A stretch of DNA of 64,000 bases from Tepidicaulis marinus (GCF_000739695.1 NZ_BBIO01000001.1:248001-312000), one strand, 5' to 3'. Numbered from the stretch's first letter, positions 44,965-56,200 are shown. A program made the numbers and translations. The notes: generated from the sequence alone by a model not told the origin.

Positions 44965-46134
44965 TTGGCGCGCGCGAGTTATCTTTTTACCAGTGAATCC
45001 GTTTCCGAAGGGCATCCCGACAAGGTATGCGACCGGATTTCCGATGCCGTGGTCGATCTTTATCTGAAAGCCGATCCTTATTCGCGCGTGGCCTGCGAAA
45101 CGCTGACGACGACGAACCGCATTATATTGGCCGGTGAAGTGCGCGGCCCGGATAGCGTGACGCATGCGCAGATCGAAGAAGTGGCGCGCCGCGCCGTCAA
45201 GGAAATCGGCTATGAGCAAGAGGGCTTCCACTGGAAGACCGCCGATGTCTCGATCTATCTTCATGCCCAGTCCGCTCATATCGCCATGGGCGTCGATGCC
45301 GATGGCAATAAGGATGAAGGCGCGGGCGACCAGGGCATCATGTTCGGCTATGCCTGCACCGAAACGCCGACGCTGATGCCGGCCCCGATCTATTATTCCC
45401 ACCGCATCCTGAAGCGCATGGCCGAGGACCGCCATTCGGGTAAGCGCCCGGAATTCGGCCCCGATGCCAAGAGCCAGGTGACGCTGCGCTATGAAAACGG
45501 CAAGCCGGTGGGCGTCACTTCTGCGGTTGTCTCCACGCAGCATGCCGAAGGGCTGACGCAGGAAGAAGTGCGCGAGCTTGTGCGTCCTTACATCACCGAG
45601 GTGCTGCCCGAGGGCTGGGCCTGCCCGGAAGAAGAGCTGTACGTCAACCCGACGGGCCTCTTCGTCATTGGCGGGCCGGACGGTGATGCGGGCCTGACGG
45701 GCCGCAAGATCATCGTCGATACTTATGGCGGCGCCGCGCCCCATGGCGGCGGCGCGTTTTCGGGCAAGGACCCGACGAAGGTCGACCGCTCGGCAGCTTA
45801 TGCGGCGCGCTATCTTGCCAAGAACGTCGTGGCCGCCGGCCTTGCCGAAAAATGCACGATCCAGCTTTCCTATGCGATCGGTGTGTCGAAGCCGCTCTCG
45901 CTTTATGTCGACACGCATGGCACGGGCAAGGTGGAAGAAAGCGCGCTCGAAACCGCGCTCGGCAAATCCATGGACCTGTCGCCGCGCGGTATCCGCGAGC
46001 ATCTGCAGCTCTCGCGCCCGATTTATGAGCGCACCGCCGCTTATGGCCATTTCGGCCGCGAGCCCGATGCCGATGGCGGTTTCTCCTGGGAAAAGACGGA
46101 TCTTGCCGAGGCGATCAAGAAGGAACTGCCGTAA
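44965..46134 (+). CDS. metK: S-adenosylmethionine synthetase
   Basis: Makes SAM from methionine and ATP. It has 389 residues with [19 protein letters not shown] at the start, [12 protein letters not shown] in the middle and the phosphate-loop-like [21 protein letters not shown]. Translation starts at TTG 44965, supported by GAGGGAGAG five bases upstream. It follows a structured leader and precedes a palindromic repeat and trmB. Confidence 0.97.
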   Translation: MARASYLFTSESVSEGHPDKVCDRISDAVVDLYLKADPYSRVACETLTTTNRIILAGEVRGPDSVTHAQIEEVARRAVKEIGYEQEGFHWKTADVSIYLHAQSAHIAMGVDADGNKDEGAGDQGIMFGYACTETPTLMPAPIYYSHRILKRMAEDRHSGKRPEFGPDAKSQVTLRYENGKPVGVTSAVVSTQHAEGLTQEEVRELVRPYITEVLPEGWACPEEELYVNPTGLFVIGGPDGDAGLTGRKIIVDTYGGAAPHGGGAFSGKDPTKVDRSAAYAARYLAKNVVAAGLAEKCTIQLSYAIGVSKPLSLYVDTHGTGKVEESALETALGKSMDLSPRGIREHLQLSRPIYERTAAYGHFGREPDADGGFSWEKTDLAEAIKKELP

Positions 46135-46194
46135 GCGCGGCACTTCTTTCCGAAGGAAGCGGCAGGCGCACCGGTCTGCCGGTTTTCCACAGTT

Positions 46195-46282
46195 GTCATC
46201 CCGGCCCCCGTGCCGGGATCCATCGCGCTTGGCGTATGTCGGGCAGCTGCATGGACCCCGGGACAAGCCCGGGGGACCCCGC
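46195..46282. repeat. Intergenic palindromic repeat between metK and trmB
   Basis: Starts with GTCATCCCGGCCCCCGTG and CCGGGATCCAT and ends with ATGGACCCCGGGAC and AAGCCCGGGG. The two halves are inverted relative to each other and each is itself a small dyad. Repeats of this GTCATCCCGG...CCGGGATCCA type are common in alphaproteobacterial intergenic DNA. Only this one copy was found here. Confidence 0.65.
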
Positions 46283-46344
46283 ATGAATTTGACGAGAAGG
46301 CGCGCTCTTCTTTCTTGCAGGAGAGCCATAAGCTGAACAGAGCA

Positions 46345-47061
46345 ATGACCGCTCAAACCCAAAAACCGCAGCCCCAAAACACGCTGCCCCAAAAGACGTT
46401 ACATGGCCGCCGCCGCGGCAAGACATTGCGCGCGCATCATCAGCGCCTCGTCGATGAGCTTTTGCCGCGCCTCAAAGTGGATGTCTCAAAACCCATCGAG
46501 CCTGCCGCGCTTTTCCCTTTCACGCCGCAGGCGCTTTGGCTGGAAATCGGTTTCGGCGGCGGTGAGCATCTGGCGCACCGGGCGGCGGAAAATCCGGAGA
46601 CCGGCTTCATCGGATGCGAGCCTTTCGTCAACGGTGTCGCCAAACTTCTGGCGGAGGTGGAAGCGCGCGGCCTTGAGAATGTGCGCCTTCATGATGACGA
46701 TGCGCGCGATGTGCTGGACGCGCTGCCCGAGGCAAGCGTCGAGCGGATCTATCTCCTCTATCCCGACCCCTGGCCGAAGAAGAAGCACAAGAAACGCCGT
46801 TTCGTCAGCGACGACAATCTCGCGCGCTTCGCCCGTGTGCTCAAAGACGGCGGGCTCTTTCATTTCGCCAGCGACATTCCCGATTATGTGCGCTGGACGC
46901 TCACCCATAAGGTGCGCCATGCGGAATTCGAATGGCTGGCGGAACGCCCGGCAGACTGGCGCCGGCCCTTCGAGGGATGGCCCGGCACGCGCTATGAGGA
47001 AAAGGCGCTGAAAGCGGGCCGCGTGCCCTCTTACCTCACCTTCCGCCGGCGCCCGCGCTAG
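46345..47061 (+). CDS. trmB: tRNA (guanine-N7-)-methyltransferase TrmB
   Basis: Methylates G46 in the variable loop of tRNAs. It has 238 residues with a Gln/Lys-rich N-terminal tail, the SAM motif [15 protein letters not shown] and the family signature [18 protein letters not shown]. The end [12 protein letters not shown] is also typical. ATG 46345 is chosen because upstream in-frame codons run through the palindromic repeat. It overlaps the convergent HxlR gene by four bases. Confidence 0.95.
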   Translation: MTAQTQKPQPQNTLPQKTLHGRRRGKTLRAHHQRLVDELLPRLKVDVSKPIEPAALFPFTPQALWLEIGFGGGEHLAHRAAENPETGFIGCEPFVNGVAKLLAEVEARGLENVRLHDDDARDVLDALPEASVERIYLLYPDPWPKKKHKKRRFVSDDNLARFARVLKDGGLFHFASDIPDYVRWTLTHKVRHAEFEWLAERPADWRRPFEGWPGTRYEEKALKAGRVPSYLTFRRRPR

Positions 47062-47507
47062 CTTTTCTCTTTCAAGCGGATTTCAAGATCTTCAAGCGCG
47101 ACGGGCGTGCCGTCCGCGCCGAGGGGCACCATGCGTGCCAGCGGGCGGCCCGACTTGCGCTCGATGACGTCCATCGGCGCGCAGCCTTCCCCATAGACCC
47201 ATTTATCGCCCCATTGGCGCAAGGCGGTGAGCACGGGAAAAAGATCGCGGCCCTTTTCCGTCAGCTCATAGGCGTAATGGGTGCCGGTCTGGCCGATATC
47301 GACTTTCTGCATGATGCCGTTCTCCACCAGCTGGGAGAGGCGGTTTGCCAGAATGTTCTTGGCGATGCCGAGCCGGGTTTCGAATTCGGCAAAGCGCCTG
47401 GCCCCGAAAAACGCGTCCCGGATGATGAGCAGCGTCCACCAGTCGCCCACCAGATTGAGGGTCTGGGCGATGGAGCAGGGCATGTCATCGAAACGTTTGC
47501 GGGCCAT
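47058..47507 (-). CDS. HxlR-family transcriptional regulator
   Basis: A 149-residue winged-helix protein. The HxlR domain (about residues 11-100) shows [21 protein letters not shown], with the conserved Cys, then [19 protein letters not shown] and [13 protein letters not shown]. The Cys in MPCSIA often senses electrophiles or oxidants in this family. It diverges from an isomerase/SDR pair, with an inverted repeat in between. ATG 47507 is chosen over a longer form that would run into the operator region. Confidence 0.9.
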   Translation of the reverse strand: MARKRFDDMPCSIAQTLNLVGDWWTLLIIRDAFFGARRFAEFETRLGIAKNILANRLSQLVENGIMQKVDIGQTGTHYAYELTEKGRDLFPVLTALRQWGDKWVYGEGCAPMDVIERKSGRPLARMVPLGADGTPVALEDLEIRLKEKS

Positions 47508-47529
47508 GGGGTGAGTATAGGTGGATTTT

Positions 47530-47574
47530 GGTTGCAAAACAAAACTCGAATCTTTATTGGTTTCATAACGCAAC
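47530..47574. promoter_or_regulatory. Inverted repeat, candidate HxlR operator
   Basis: GGTTGCAAAACAAAAC (47530-47545) and GTTTCATAACGCAAC (47560-47574) are imperfect inverted copies with GTTGC/GCAAC ends. They lie between the divergent HxlR gene and the isomerase gene, where HxlR regulators usually bind. Confidence 0.6.
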
Positions 47575-47590
47575 TAAAGGAGGACGAGTC

Positions 47591-48193
47591 ATGGCCGCAG
47601 ACCTGGCATTCTATTTCGATTTCATGAGCCCCTATTCCTATCTCGCCCAGTCGCAAATCCGCCCGCTGGCCGAGCGCACGGGCGCGGTGCTGCGCTATGA
47701 GCCGGTCCCTGTGCGCAGACTGATGGAGCGGGTGGGCAATAGGCCGACCACGATGGAATGTCAGAACAAGCTTGCCTATGCGATGCAGGATATGGGGCGC
47801 TGGGCGGCGCATTACGCCATCCCTTTCGCCCCCGGCGCAAAACTGCGTCAGACCGATGCCGGGCTCCTTTTGCGCGGGGCGCTTGCCGCGCGCGATAAAG
47901 ACCTCATCGCGCCCTATACCCATCTCATTTTCGAGGCGCTTTGGGGCGAGGGCAAAGACCTCTCGGAACCCGGCCTGATCGCTGCCGTTCTCGATGAGGC
48001 GGGCCTGCTGGGCGCCCAGTTGATGGAAGAGGCAAGCGATGCGGCCCGGGCGGATGAGCTGGAAAAAGCCGCCGATCTTGCCGCCGAAAAGGGCCTTTTC
48101 GGCACGCCGAGCTTTCTTCTGGGCGGGACGCTTTATTTCGGCAATGACCGGCTGGGTTTTCTGGAAGAGGCTTTGAAGCGCCAGGCAGCTTGA
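47591..48193 (+). CDS. DsbA-family 2-hydroxychromene-2-carboxylate isomerase-like protein
   Basis: A 200-residue thioredoxin-fold protein of the HCCA isomerase/kappa-GST type. It has FYFDFMSPYSYLAQSQI at the start, with Ser in place of the CXXC of DsbA, and GLFGTPSFLLGGTLYFGNDRL at the end. Such enzymes use glutathione to isomerise aromatic breakdown products, and the substrate here is unknown. ATG 47591 follows AAAGGAGG. It forms a two-gene unit with the downstream SDR. Confidence 0.88.
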   Translation: MAADLAFYFDFMSPYSYLAQSQIRPLAERTGAVLRYEPVPVRRLMERVGNRPTTMECQNKLAYAMQDMGRWAAHYAIPFAPGAKLRQTDAGLLLRGALAARDKDLIAPYTHLIFEALWGEGKDLSEPGLIAAVLDEAGLLGAQLMEEASDAARADELEKAADLAAEKGLFGTPSFLLGGTLYFGNDRLGFLEEALKRQAA

Positions 48194-48206
48194 GGGAGCA
48201 AAAGTG

Positions 48207-48911
48207 ATGAGCGATAAGAAAACCTGTCTCATTGCAGGGGTCGGGCCCGGCACCGGCCTTGCGCTTGCCCGCCGCTTTGCAGAGGGCGGCTATGGCGTGG
48301 CGATGCTCGCCCGCAGCGCGGAGCGGCTGGCGGGCTATGAAAAAGATGTGCCGGGGGCCAGGGCCTATACCTGCGATGTCGCCAATGCCGAAGACCTTGC
48401 CGTTTCCTATGGCCGGGTTTGCGAGGAAATGGGTACGCCCGAGATCGTCATTCACAATGCGCCGGGCGGCGCCTTCGGCTCTTTTCTCGATGTCGAGCCG
48501 GAGATCCTGGAGCGCAACTTCCGCACCAATACGATGGGGCTCTATCATCTTGCCCGGCTGGCGGCGCCGGCCATGATGGAGCGGGGCAGCGGCGTCATCC
48601 TGTGTACCGGCAATACCTCGGCCCATCGCGGTGTGCCGAATTTTGCCGGCTTCGCCCCCACCAAGGCGGCGCAGCGCATTCTGGCCGAATCCATTGCCCG
48701 GACCCTTTCCCCGAAAGGCGTGCATGTCGCCTATATCACCATCGATGCGGTGATCGCGGTGCCCTGGGCGCTGGAGATGTTCAAGGACAAGCCCCGGGAG
48801 TTCTTCATCGAGCCCGATGACATTGCCGCGGAATGTTTTCACACCGCCCACCAGCCCCGGTCGGCCTGGTCTTTCAATGTGGAAATTCGGCCTTTCGGGG
48901 AAAGCTGGTAG
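48207..48911 (+). CDS. Short-chain dehydrogenase/reductase-like protein lacking the catalytic Tyr
   Basis: A 234-residue Rossmann-fold protein. The nucleotide motif AGVGPGTGLALAR replaces the usual TGxxxGxG. HNAPGG stands for the NNAG element, and Ser138 and Lys153 are present. The catalytic YxxxK is FAPTK, with Phe149 in place of Tyr. Classical SDR chemistry is therefore doubtful. Related SDR-like proteins with this change exist. It is 13 bases after the isomerase gene and probably works in the same pathway. Confidence 0.85.
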   Translation: MSDKKTCLIAGVGPGTGLALARRFAEGGYGVAMLARSAERLAGYEKDVPGARAYTCDVANAEDLAVSYGRVCEEMGTPEIVIHNAPGGAFGSFLDVEPEILERNFRTNTMGLYHLARLAAPAMMERGSGVILCTGNTSAHRGVPNFAGFAPTKAAQRILAESIARTLSPKGVHVAYITIDAVIAVPWALEMFKDKPREFFIEPDDIAAECFHTAHQPRSAWSFNVEIRPFGESW

Positions 48912-49146
48912 GCGGGCTTCCCCGGGCTTTGGCCGAACCTTTCAGGGTCTCGGCCAAAGCCTCGTTGGGGCGGAATGGCCATAAAGCGCTTGCCGATCAG
49001 CCATTTATGGCTATATTGGAGAGAGCGCTTGCTTCTCATATAGCTGGTCTGGCGCTTGGTTAGACCGGATGAAAGAGAGTGGGATGCCCTGACGGTTCCG
49101 TTTCGGAAAAGTTGGGCCCCGCTTTTTTTGTTATCTGGAGCCCTGT
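48912..49146. other. Intergenic region upstream of rimP
   Basis: 235 bases, probably holding the promoter of the rimP-nusA-infB operon. No clear gene, terminator or operator was seen. Confidence 0.4.
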
Positions 49147-49788
49147 TTGGCGCGTGACGCTGTGCCGATGGGTACCGGCGGACAAGCGAAAGAGAAGCGG
49201 ATCGGAATTGTCGGGACGAATGGTTTGAGTGAGATGAACGGGGCCGAAACGCCGGTTCAATCGCATATGATCGCGACAGGTGCCTTGGAGCGCCGGATCG
49301 CCGGTCTCATTGCCCCGCTGGCGGCCGATATGGGATATGAGCTCGTGCGCGTGCATTTGTCGGGCGCCAATGGGCGCACGCTGCAGATCATGGCCGAGCG
49401 GCCCGACGGCACGATGAAAGTGGAAGATTGCGAAGAGCTTTCCCACGCCGTCTCGGCGCTGATCGATGTGGAGGACCCGCTTGACGGGACCTTCCATCTG
49501 GAAGTTTCCTCGCCCGGTATCGGGCGGCCTTTGACCCGGCCCAAGGATTTTGAAACCTGGGCGGGCTTTGAGGCGAAAATCGAATTGTCCGAGCCGCTTG
49601 CCGAGCGCAAGCGGTTCCGGGGTCTCCTGCAGGGCTTCGAAGAAGGTGAAGTGCTGCTGGAAATGGATGTGGAAGGCTATGACGAGCCGCAGGTGATCGG
49701 CCTGCCGTTTGCGCAAATGCGTGAAGCCAAGCTCGTCATGACCGATGCATTGATCGAAGAGAGTCTGAAACGACGGCCGCACGGATGA
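49147..49788 (+). CDS. rimP: Ribosome maturation factor RimP
   Basis: Assists 30S subunit maturation. It has up to 213 residues. The conserved core begins at ERRIAGLIAPLAADMGYELV, with MAERPDGTMKVEDCEELS and LEVSSPGIGRPLTRPKDF. TTG 49147 follows TCTGGAG and is taken as the start. ATG 49234 would give a shorter N-terminus closer to typical length. It opens the operon rimP-nusA-ylxR-infB. Confidence 0.93.
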   Translation: MARDAVPMGTGGQAKEKRIGIVGTNGLSEMNGAETPVQSHMIATGALERRIAGLIAPLAADMGYELVRVHLSGANGRTLQIMAERPDGTMKVEDCEELSHAVSALIDVEDPLDGTFHLEVSSPGIGRPLTRPKDFETWAGFEAKIELSEPLAERKRFRGLLQGFEEGEVLLEMDVEGYDEPQVIGLPFAQMREAKLVMTDALIEESLKRRPHG

Positions 49789-49810
49789 GCGGCGAAGGCG
49801 GAGAGAGCAG

Positions 49811-51454
49811 ATGGCACAGGCGGTAAGCGCAAACAGGCTGGAGCTTTTGCAAATTGCCGATGCAGTGGCGCGCGAAAAGTCGATCGAGCGGGAAATCGTG
49901 CTCGAGGCAATGGCTGAGGCCATTCAGAAGGCGGCCCGCTCGCGCTACGGTTCGGAAAACGAAATCCGCGCGCGGATCGATCCGAAGACCGGCGAGATCA
50001 AGCTCGTCCGGCTGCTTGAAGTCGTCGAGCAGGTGGAAAGCGATGCAACGGAAGTCGATCTGAAAGACGCGCAGCGGCGCAACCCCGCCGCTCAAGTCGG
50101 CGATCTCATCGAGGATGAATTGCCCCCCGTCGATTTCGGCCGTATCGCCGCGCAGACCGCCAAGCAGGTGATCGTTCAGAAAGTGCGCGATGCCGAACGC
50201 GAGCGCCAATATGAAGAATATAAAGACCGCGTGGGCGAAGTGGTCCATGGCCAGGTCAAGCGTGTGGAATACGGCAATGTGATCGTCGATCTCGGCCGGG
50301 GCGAGGCGATCGTGCGGCGCGATGAAATGCTGCCGCGCGAAACCTTCCGTACCGGCGACCGTATCCGCGCCTATATCTACGATGTGCGCCGCGAGCAGCG
50401 CGGCCCGCAGATTTTCCTGTCCCGCTCCCACCCCCAGTTCATGGCGAAGCTCTTCGGACAGGAAGTGCCGGAAATTTACGACGGCATCATCGAAGTGCGC
50501 GCGGTGGCCCGCGATCCGGGTTCACGCGCCAAGATCGCCGTTCTCTCGAACGACAATTCCATCGACCCCGTGGGCGCCTGCGTCGGCATGCGCGGCAGCC
50601 GCGTTCAGGCGGTGGTGAACGAATTGCAGGGCGAGAAGATCGACATCATTCAATGGTCGCCCGATCATGCGACCTTCATCGTCAACGCGCTCGCCCCTGC
50701 CGAAGTCGTCAAGGTCGTGCTCGATGAAGACGCCCAGCGTATTGAAGTCGTGGTGCCCGATGACCAATTGTCTTTGGCGATCGGCCGGCGTGGGCAGAAC
50801 GTGCGTCTTGCCTCGCAGCTGACGGGCTGGGATATCGATATTCTCACCGAAGCCGAGGAATCGGAGCGCCGCCAGGCCGAATTCGCGCAGCGCTCGGCGA
50901 CCTTCATGGACGCGCTGGATGTGGACGAGGTGATCGCCCAGCTTCTCGCCTCCGAAGGCTTTGCGAGCGTGGAAGAAGTGGCCTATGTGCCGCTTGAGGA
51001 AATTGCCGATATCGAAGGCTTCGATGAAGAAACCGCGCAGGAAATTCAAAACCGCGCGCTCGATGCCATCGACAAGCAGAACGAGGAATATGACAACCGG
51101 CGCAAAGAGCTGGGTGTCGAGGACAATCTGGCCGAAGTGCCCGGCGTGACGCCCGCCATGATGGTGACGTTCGGCGAGAACGACATCAAGTCGATTGAGG
51201 ACCTGGCAGGCTGCGCCACGGACGATCTGACCGGCTGGTTCGAGAATGTCGGCGGCGAGCGCAAGCGCATGGAAGGCATTCTCGATGGTCATGATGTGAC
51301 CAGCGAGGAAGCGGAAAACATGATCATGGAAGCGCGCGTGCGCGCGGGCTGGATCACGCAGGAAGAGCTGGACGCGATGCGCGCCGGCCCCGCCGAAGAC
51401 GAGGCGGAAGAAGGTGAAGAAGGCAGTGAAGAGGAGGCGGAGGCGGGCGCCTGA
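49811..51454 (+). CDS. nusA: Transcription termination/antitermination factor NusA
   Basis: A 547-residue RNA polymerase-binding factor. It has the N-terminal domain (about 1-130), an S1 domain (about 135-200), two KH domains (about 205-345, with [18 protein letters not shown] and [16 protein letters not shown]), helix-hairpin-helix-like acidic repeats (about 365-500) and a very acidic tail. ATG 49811 follows GGAGAGAGCAG. It takes part in pausing, termination and rRNA antitermination. Confidence 0.97.
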   Translation: MAQAVSANRLELLQIADAVAREKSIEREIVLEAMAEAIQKAARSRYGSENEIRARIDPKTGEIKLVRLLEVVEQVESDATEVDLKDAQRRNPAAQVGDLIEDELPPVDFGRIAAQTAKQVIVQKVRDAERERQYEEYKDRVGEVVHGQVKRVEYGNVIVDLGRGEAIVRRDEMLPRETFRTGDRIRAYIYDVRREQRGPQIFLSRSHPQFMAKLFGQEVPEIYDGIIEVRAVARDPGSRAKIAVLSNDNSIDPVGACVGMRGSRVQAVVNELQGEKIDIIQWSPDHATFIVNALAPAEVVKVVLDEDAQRIEVVVPDDQLSLAIGRRGQNVRLASQLTGWDIDILTEAEESERRQAEFAQRSATFMDALDVDEVIAQLLASEGFASVEEVAYVPLEEIADIEGFDEETAQEIQNRALDAIDKQNEEYDNRRKELGVEDNLAEVPGVTPAMMVTFGENDIKSIEDLAGCATDDLTGWFENVGGERKRMEGILDGHDVTSEEAENMIMEARVRAGWITQEELDAMRAGPAEDEAEEGEEGSEEEAEAGA

Positions 51455-51497
51455 GGCCTCGCCTTGAGCCCTTTCTTTAGCCCTTTTGGGATTGTTC

Positions 51498-52112
51498 ATG
51501 GCCGCAGCCGGAAAAGAGCGCAAATGCATCCTTTCCGGCGAGGTGATGCCGGCGGAGCGGCTTGTCCGTTTCGTCGTCGGGCCGGAAGGCCAGCTTGTGC
51601 CGGACTTGGCCGAAAAGCTGCCCGGCCGCGGCATCTGGCTGGAAGCCCGGCGCGAGGCGCTTGAAAAAGCGCTGAAAAAGGGACTTTTCTCCCGCGCCGC
51701 CCGCCAAAAGGTGGAGGCGCCGGAGGATCTTGGCGCGCAAGTGGGCGCGCTTTTGGCCCGCCGGGCGCTCGACAGTCTCAGCCTTGCCCGGCGCGCGGGC
51801 GCGCTGGTGGCGGGGCAGGAGCGGGTTTTCGAGCTGATCGTCAAGGGCAAGGCCCTGGCGGTGATCGAGGCGCGCGATGCAGGCGCGGACGGTAAAAAGC
51901 GTCTCAGAGCCCGGCTCAAGGCGTTGGATCAGCAGGACTTACCTGTTGTTAGAGGCCCGGATGCCGAACAATTCGGTTTGGCATTGGGGCGCACAAATGT
52001 GGTACATGCTGCGCTGACAGATCAGCGCATGAAAAGTAAGGTTCTGGCGGACCTCGCCAGATGGACGACGTGGGAGCCGATTTCGGGCTCCGGAGGTAAA
52101 GGAAGCGAATGA
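51498..52112 (+). CDS. YlxR (DUF448) RNA-binding protein with L7Ae-like domain
   Basis: A 204-residue protein. The N-terminal DUF448/YlxR domain (about residues 1-80) has [19 protein letters not shown] and [16 protein letters not shown], and a ribosomal L7Ae/L30e-like domain follows (about 90-190). This fusion is usual in alphaproteobacteria between nusA and infB. ATG 51498 is likely. The stop codon overlaps the infB start (ATGA), so the two are translationally coupled. Confidence 0.93.
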   Translation: MAAAGKERKCILSGEVMPAERLVRFVVGPEGQLVPDLAEKLPGRGIWLEARREALEKALKKGLFSRAARQKVEAPEDLGAQVGALLARRALDSLSLARRAGALVAGQERVFELIVKGKALAVIEARDAGADGKKRLRARLKALDQQDLPVVRGPDAEQFGLALGRTNVVHAALTDQRMKSKVLADLARWTTWEPISGSGGKGSE

Positions 52113-54703
52113 GCGACTCGACGGAAACCGGCGACCGCAAGAAGGCATCAGGCGGCAAGACTTTGAGCCTGAAGCGCACAGTGGAGACTGGCCAAGTGCG
52201 CCAGAGCTTCTCCCGTGGGCGCACCAAGTCCGTGGTGGTTGAAAAGAAACGCAAACGCACGATCCGCTCCGGCGATGGTGAGGGTCCGGCCGTCGAGGAG
52301 GCGCCGAAACAGGCCGCCCCGGCGCCCGAGGCGAAAAAACCCGCGCCTGCGGCGGCCAAACCCGTAGCGAAGAAAGCGGAATCCAAAACCGCCGACCGCG
52401 GCGGCATGGTGCTGCGCACGCTGACGGACGAAGAAAAACAGGCCCGCGCCGCAGCTCTTGAAGAAGCCAAGGAGCGCGAGGAAGAAGAACGCCGCAGAGC
52501 CCAGGACGATGCCAAGCGCTGGGCGGACGAAGATGCGGCGCTTGCCCGTGAACGCGAGGAAGCGGCCCGGCGTGAGGCCGAAGAGGCCGAGCTGCGCGCT
52601 GCCGAGGAAGCCAAGCGGCTGAAAGCGGAAGAAGAAGCCAAGCGCCGCGCGGCTGAAAAAGAAAAGATGGAGCGCGCCAAAGCGCCCGAATCCGCCGACG
52701 ACATGCCGGAACCTGGGCGTGAGGCGAAGGGACCCGTGCGCAAGCGCGAGGAGCCGGCTGCCGATGCGGTCAAGCCCACGCCTGCGCGCAAGGGCGAGGC
52801 CCGCCGCCGCGAGGGCAAACTGACCATTACCCGCGCGCTGACCGACGATGAGGGCGGCCGCCAGCGTTCGCTTGCCTCCATGCGCCGGCGCATGGAGCGC
52901 GAGAAGAAACGCGCCCGGGGCACTTCCCAGGAGCCGCGCCAGAAGGTTGCCCGCGACGTCGTCATTCCCGAAGCCATTACGGTGCAGGAACTGGCGAACC
53001 GCATGGCCGAACGCGCCGTCGATGTCATCAAGCTTTTGATGAAACAGGGCGTGATGGTGCAAATCAACGACACGCTCGACACCGATACCGCGCAGCTTGT
53101 GGCCGAAGAGCTTGGCCATAATGTGAAGCGCGTATCGGAGGCGGATGTGGAAGAAGGCCTCGTCACCGAGGACGATCCGGACGATCTGAAAGTGGCGCGC
53201 GCGCCCGTCGTCACGGTCATGGGCCATGTCGACCACGGCAAGACCTCGCTGCTCGACGCGCTGCGCAAGACCGATGTGGTGGCCGGCGAAGCCGGCGGCA
53301 TCACGCAGCATATCGGCGCCTATCAGGTAACGATGCCGGCAGGCGATAAGATCACTTTCCTCGATACGCCCGGCCACGCCGCCTTTACGGCGATGCGCGC
53401 GCGCGGCGCCAAGGCAACGGACCTTGTCATTCTCGTGGTGGCCGGTGATGACGGCGTCATGCCGCAAACCATCGAAGCCATTCACCACGCCAAGGCCGCC
53501 GAAGTGCCGATGATCGTGGCGATCAACAAGATGGATAAGCCCGACGTCGATGCGGGCCGCGTGAAGAACGAATTGCTGCAGCACGAAGTCATTCTGGAAG
53601 ATTTCGGCGGCGACGTGCTGGCGGTGGAAGTTTCCGCCAAGACCGGCATGGGTCTCGACAAGCTGGAAGAGAACATTCTTCTGCAGGCGGAGCTTTTGGA
53701 GTTGAAAGCCAACCCGGACCGCGAGGCGGAGGGTGTGGTGATCGAAGCCAAGCTCGACAAGGGCCGCGGCCCGGTCGCAACCGCGCTCGTGCAGCGCGGC
53801 ACGCTGAAAGTCGGCGACATTATCGTGGCGGGCGCCGAATGGGGCCGTGTACGTGCGCTGCTCAACGACCGCGGCAAGAATGTCGAAGATGCCGGCCCCT
53901 CCGTGCCCGTCGAAGTGCTGGGTCTCAACGGAACGCCCGATGCCGGCGACACGTTCGTCGTGGTCGAGAACGAAGCGCGCGCCCGTGAAGTTACCGAATA
54001 CCGCCAGGGCCTTCAGCGTAAAGCCCGTGTCGGCCTGGTGCGCACGACGCTCGATCAGATGATGTCTCAGCTCAAAGAGGGCGAGCGCCACGAAGTGCCG
54101 ATCGTCATCAAGGGCGACGTGCAAGGCTCGGTCGAGGCGATCGTACAGGCGCTCGACAAGCTGGGCACCGACGAGGTCAAGGCCCGCGTCCTTCACGCCG
54201 GCGTTGGCGGCATTACCGAAAGCGACGTGACGCTGGCGCAGGCCTCCGGCGCGCCGATCATCGGCTTCAATGTCCGCGCCAACGTTCAGGCGCGCGATGC
54301 GGCCCGTGCTGCCGGGATCGAGATCCGCTATTACTCGGTGATCTACGATCTGGTGGACGATGTGAAGGCGGCCATGTCCGGCATGCTCTCGCCGGAAATG
54401 CGCGAGACCTTTATCGGCAATGCGCAGATTCTGGAAGTTTTCAATATTTCCAAGGTCGGCAAGGTGGCCGGTTGCCGTGTCACCGAAGGCGCGGTGCGCC
54501 GCGGCTCGAAAGTCCGCCTCATCCGCGACGATGTGGTGGTTCACGAAGGTACGCTTTCCACGCTCAAGCGCTTCAAGGACGAGGTCAAGGAAGTGCATGG
54601 CGGCCAGGAATGCGGCATGGCCTTCGAGAACTATCAGGACATGCGTCCGGGTGATGTGATCGAGTGCTTCGACGTGGAAGAGATTGCCCGCAGTTTGGAC
54701 TAG
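52109..54703 (+). CDS. infB: Translation initiation factor IF-2
   Basis: GTPase that places initiator tRNA on the 30S subunit. It has 864 residues. A long charged N-terminal region (about 1-290, Ala/Glu/Lys-rich coiled-coil) is followed by IF2_N. The G domain has GHVDHGKTS (about 372-380), DTPGHAAFT and NKMDKP, and domains II-IV follow, ending [15 protein letters not shown]. The ATG overlaps the ylxR stop, with GGAGGTAAAGGAAG upstream. Confidence 0.98.
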   Translation: MSDSTETGDRKKASGGKTLSLKRTVETGQVRQSFSRGRTKSVVVEKKRKRTIRSGDGEGPAVEEAPKQAAPAPEAKKPAPAAAKPVAKKAESKTADRGGMVLRTLTDEEKQARAAALEEAKEREEEERRRAQDDAKRWADEDAALAREREEAARREAEEAELRAAEEAKRLKAEEEAKRRAAEKEKMERAKAPESADDMPEPGREAKGPVRKREEPAADAVKPTPARKGEARRREGKLTITRALTDDEGGRQRSLASMRRRMEREKKRARGTSQEPRQKVARDVVIPEAITVQELANRMAERAVDVIKLLMKQGVMVQINDTLDTDTAQLVAEELGHNVKRVSEADVEEGLVTEDDPDDLKVARAPVVTVMGHVDHGKTSLLDALRKTDVVAGEAGGITQHIGAYQVTMPAGDKITFLDTPGHAAFTAMRARGAKATDLVILVVAGDDGVMPQTIEAIHHAKAAEVPMIVAINKMDKPDVDAGRVKNELLQHEVILEDFGGDVLAVEVSAKTGMGLDKLEENILLQAELLELKANPDREAEGVVIEAKLDKGRGPVATALVQRGTLKVGDIIVAGAEWGRVRALLNDRGKNVEDAGPSVPVEVLGLNGTPDAGDTFVVVENEARAREVTEYRQGLQRKARVGLVRTTLDQMMSQLKEGERHEVPIVIKGDVQGSVEAIVQALDKLGTDEVKARVLHAGVGGITESDVTLAQASGAPIIGFNVRANVQARDAARAAGIEIRYYSVIYDLVDDVKAAMSGMLSPEMRETFIGNAQILEVFNISKVGKVAGCRVTEGAVRRGSKVRLIRDDVVVHEGTLSTLKRFKDEVKEVHGGQECGMAFENYQDMRPGDVIECFDVEEIARSLD

Positions 54704-54788
54704 GACCGGCGTTTGCGGTCTTGATGAGATGCGATCCGCCCCGGCCGATACCGGGGCGGCGGCTCTTCTTTGAAGGCCGCCGGAAGAA

Positions 54789-55265
54789 GTGGATACGAAA
54801 ATGAAACGGCGAACATCTGCCAAGACAAGAGGCCCCGAGGCCGGCCGCCCCCCCTCCCAGCGTCAGCTGCGGGTGGGCGAGCTGATCCGCCATGCGCTTT
54901 CCGATGTGCTGGCGCGGGGCAATGTGCAAGACCCGGTGCTGGAAACCGCCATCATCTCGGTCTCCGAGGTGAAGATGAGCCCGGATTTGCGCAATGCGAC
55001 GGCCTATGTGGTGCCGCTCGGGCGCCAGGACCCGGCCCCCGTTCTGGATGCCCTGAAGCGGGCGCGCAAGTTCCTGCGCGGCGAGCTGGCCCGGGAGATC
55101 AATCTGCGTTACATGCCGGAACTTCGTTTCGCCTCCGATACATCTTTCGATTATGCGGAAAATGTCGAAGGCCTGTTGCGCTCGCCGAAAGTCGCCCGCG
55201 ACCTGCAGGAAGACGATTGGGAGGGCGGGGAAGAAACCGACACGCCCCGCGATGAGGAAGAATAG
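54789..55265 (+). CDS. rbfA: Ribosome-binding factor A
   Basis: Late 30S assembly factor binding helix 1 of 16S rRNA. It has up to 158 residues, with the KH-like core [39 protein letters not shown] and [21 protein letters not shown]. The acidic C-terminal tail is typical. The start is GTG 54789 with GGAAGAA close upstream, or ATG 54801. It ends right before truB. Confidence 0.95.
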   Translation: MDTKMKRRTSAKTRGPEAGRPPSQRQLRVGELIRHALSDVLARGNVQDPVLETAIISVSEVKMSPDLRNATAYVVPLGRQDPAPVLDALKRARKFLRGELAREINLRYMPELRFASDTSFDYAENVEGLLRSPKVARDLQEDDWEGGEETDTPRDEEE

Positions 55266-56192
55266 ATGGCGCGCCGCCGCAAGGGCCGGCCCGTCAGCGG
55301 CTGGGTGATCATCGACAAGCCTGCCGGGCCCACCTCCACCCATGTGGTCAATATCGTGCGCCGGGCCTTCGATGCCCAGAAAGCGGGCCATGCCGGCACG
55401 CTCGACCCTTTGGCGACGGGCATTTTGCCGGTGGCGCTGGGCGAGGCGACGAAAACCATTCCCTTCGTCATGGATGCGCGCAAAACCTACCGCTTCACCG
55501 TGAAATGGGGCGAGGCAACGGCGACGGACGATGCGGAGGGCGAGGTCACCGCCCGCGCCGATCTGCGCCCCGCCCGCGCGGATATAGAGGCCGTTCTTTC
55601 CCGCTTTACCGGGGAAATCGAGCAAGTGCCGCCGCAATTCTCCGCCATTAAGGTGGAGGGCGAGCGGGCCTATGACCTCGCCCGGGCCGGGGTCGAGGTG
55701 GAGCTGAAGGCCCGCAAGGTGACGATTTATAAGATCGGGCTGACGGGGATGCCGGACGAGGCCCATGCCGAGTTCGAGATCTTGTGCTCCAAAGGCACTT
55801 ATGTGCGCTCTCTTGCCCGGGATATGGCGCAGGCTCTTGGCACCTGCGGCCATGTGGTTGCCCTGCGCCGGACCGCCACGGGACCCTTCGCGGAGGGCGC
55901 GTCGATTCCTCTGGAAAAACTGAGAGACTTGAGCCATAGTGCGCCCGCTTCCGGCCCTTTGGAGGCGTTTTTACTGCCGATCGAGACCGCGCTGGACGAC
56001 ATCCCGGCCCTGGCCTTGGACGGCAGCGATACGGCGAAATTGAAAAGAGGGCAGGCAGTGTTGCTGCGCGGGCGTGACGCCCCGGTATTCGACGGCCCGG
56101 TTTTGACCTTGCACAAGGGAGAGCCGGTGGCGCTGACCGAATATGACCGGGGAAGTTTGAGGCCCGTGCGTGTTTTCAACCTTTCTCATTAG
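55266..56192 (+). CDS. truB: tRNA pseudouridine-55 synthase TruB
   Basis: Converts U55 of the tRNA T-loop to pseudouridine. It has 308 residues, with catalytic Asp in [17 protein letters not shown], preceded by [17 protein letters not shown], and [18 protein letters not shown] in the core. The ATG immediately follows the rbfA stop codon. rpsO follows after eight bases. Confidence 0.97.
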   Translation: MARRRKGRPVSGWVIIDKPAGPTSTHVVNIVRRAFDAQKAGHAGTLDPLATGILPVALGEATKTIPFVMDARKTYRFTVKWGEATATDDAEGEVTARADLRPARADIEAVLSRFTGEIEQVPPQFSAIKVEGERAYDLARAGVEVELKARKVTIYKIGLTGMPDEAHAEFEILCSKGTYVRSLARDMAQALGTCGHVVALRRTATGPFAEGASIPLEKLRDLSHSAPASGPLEAFLLPIETALDDIPALALDGSDTAKLKRGQAVLLRGRDAPVFDGPVLTLHKGEPVALTEYDRGSLRPVRVFNLSH

Positions 56193-56200
56193 GAGTGACG

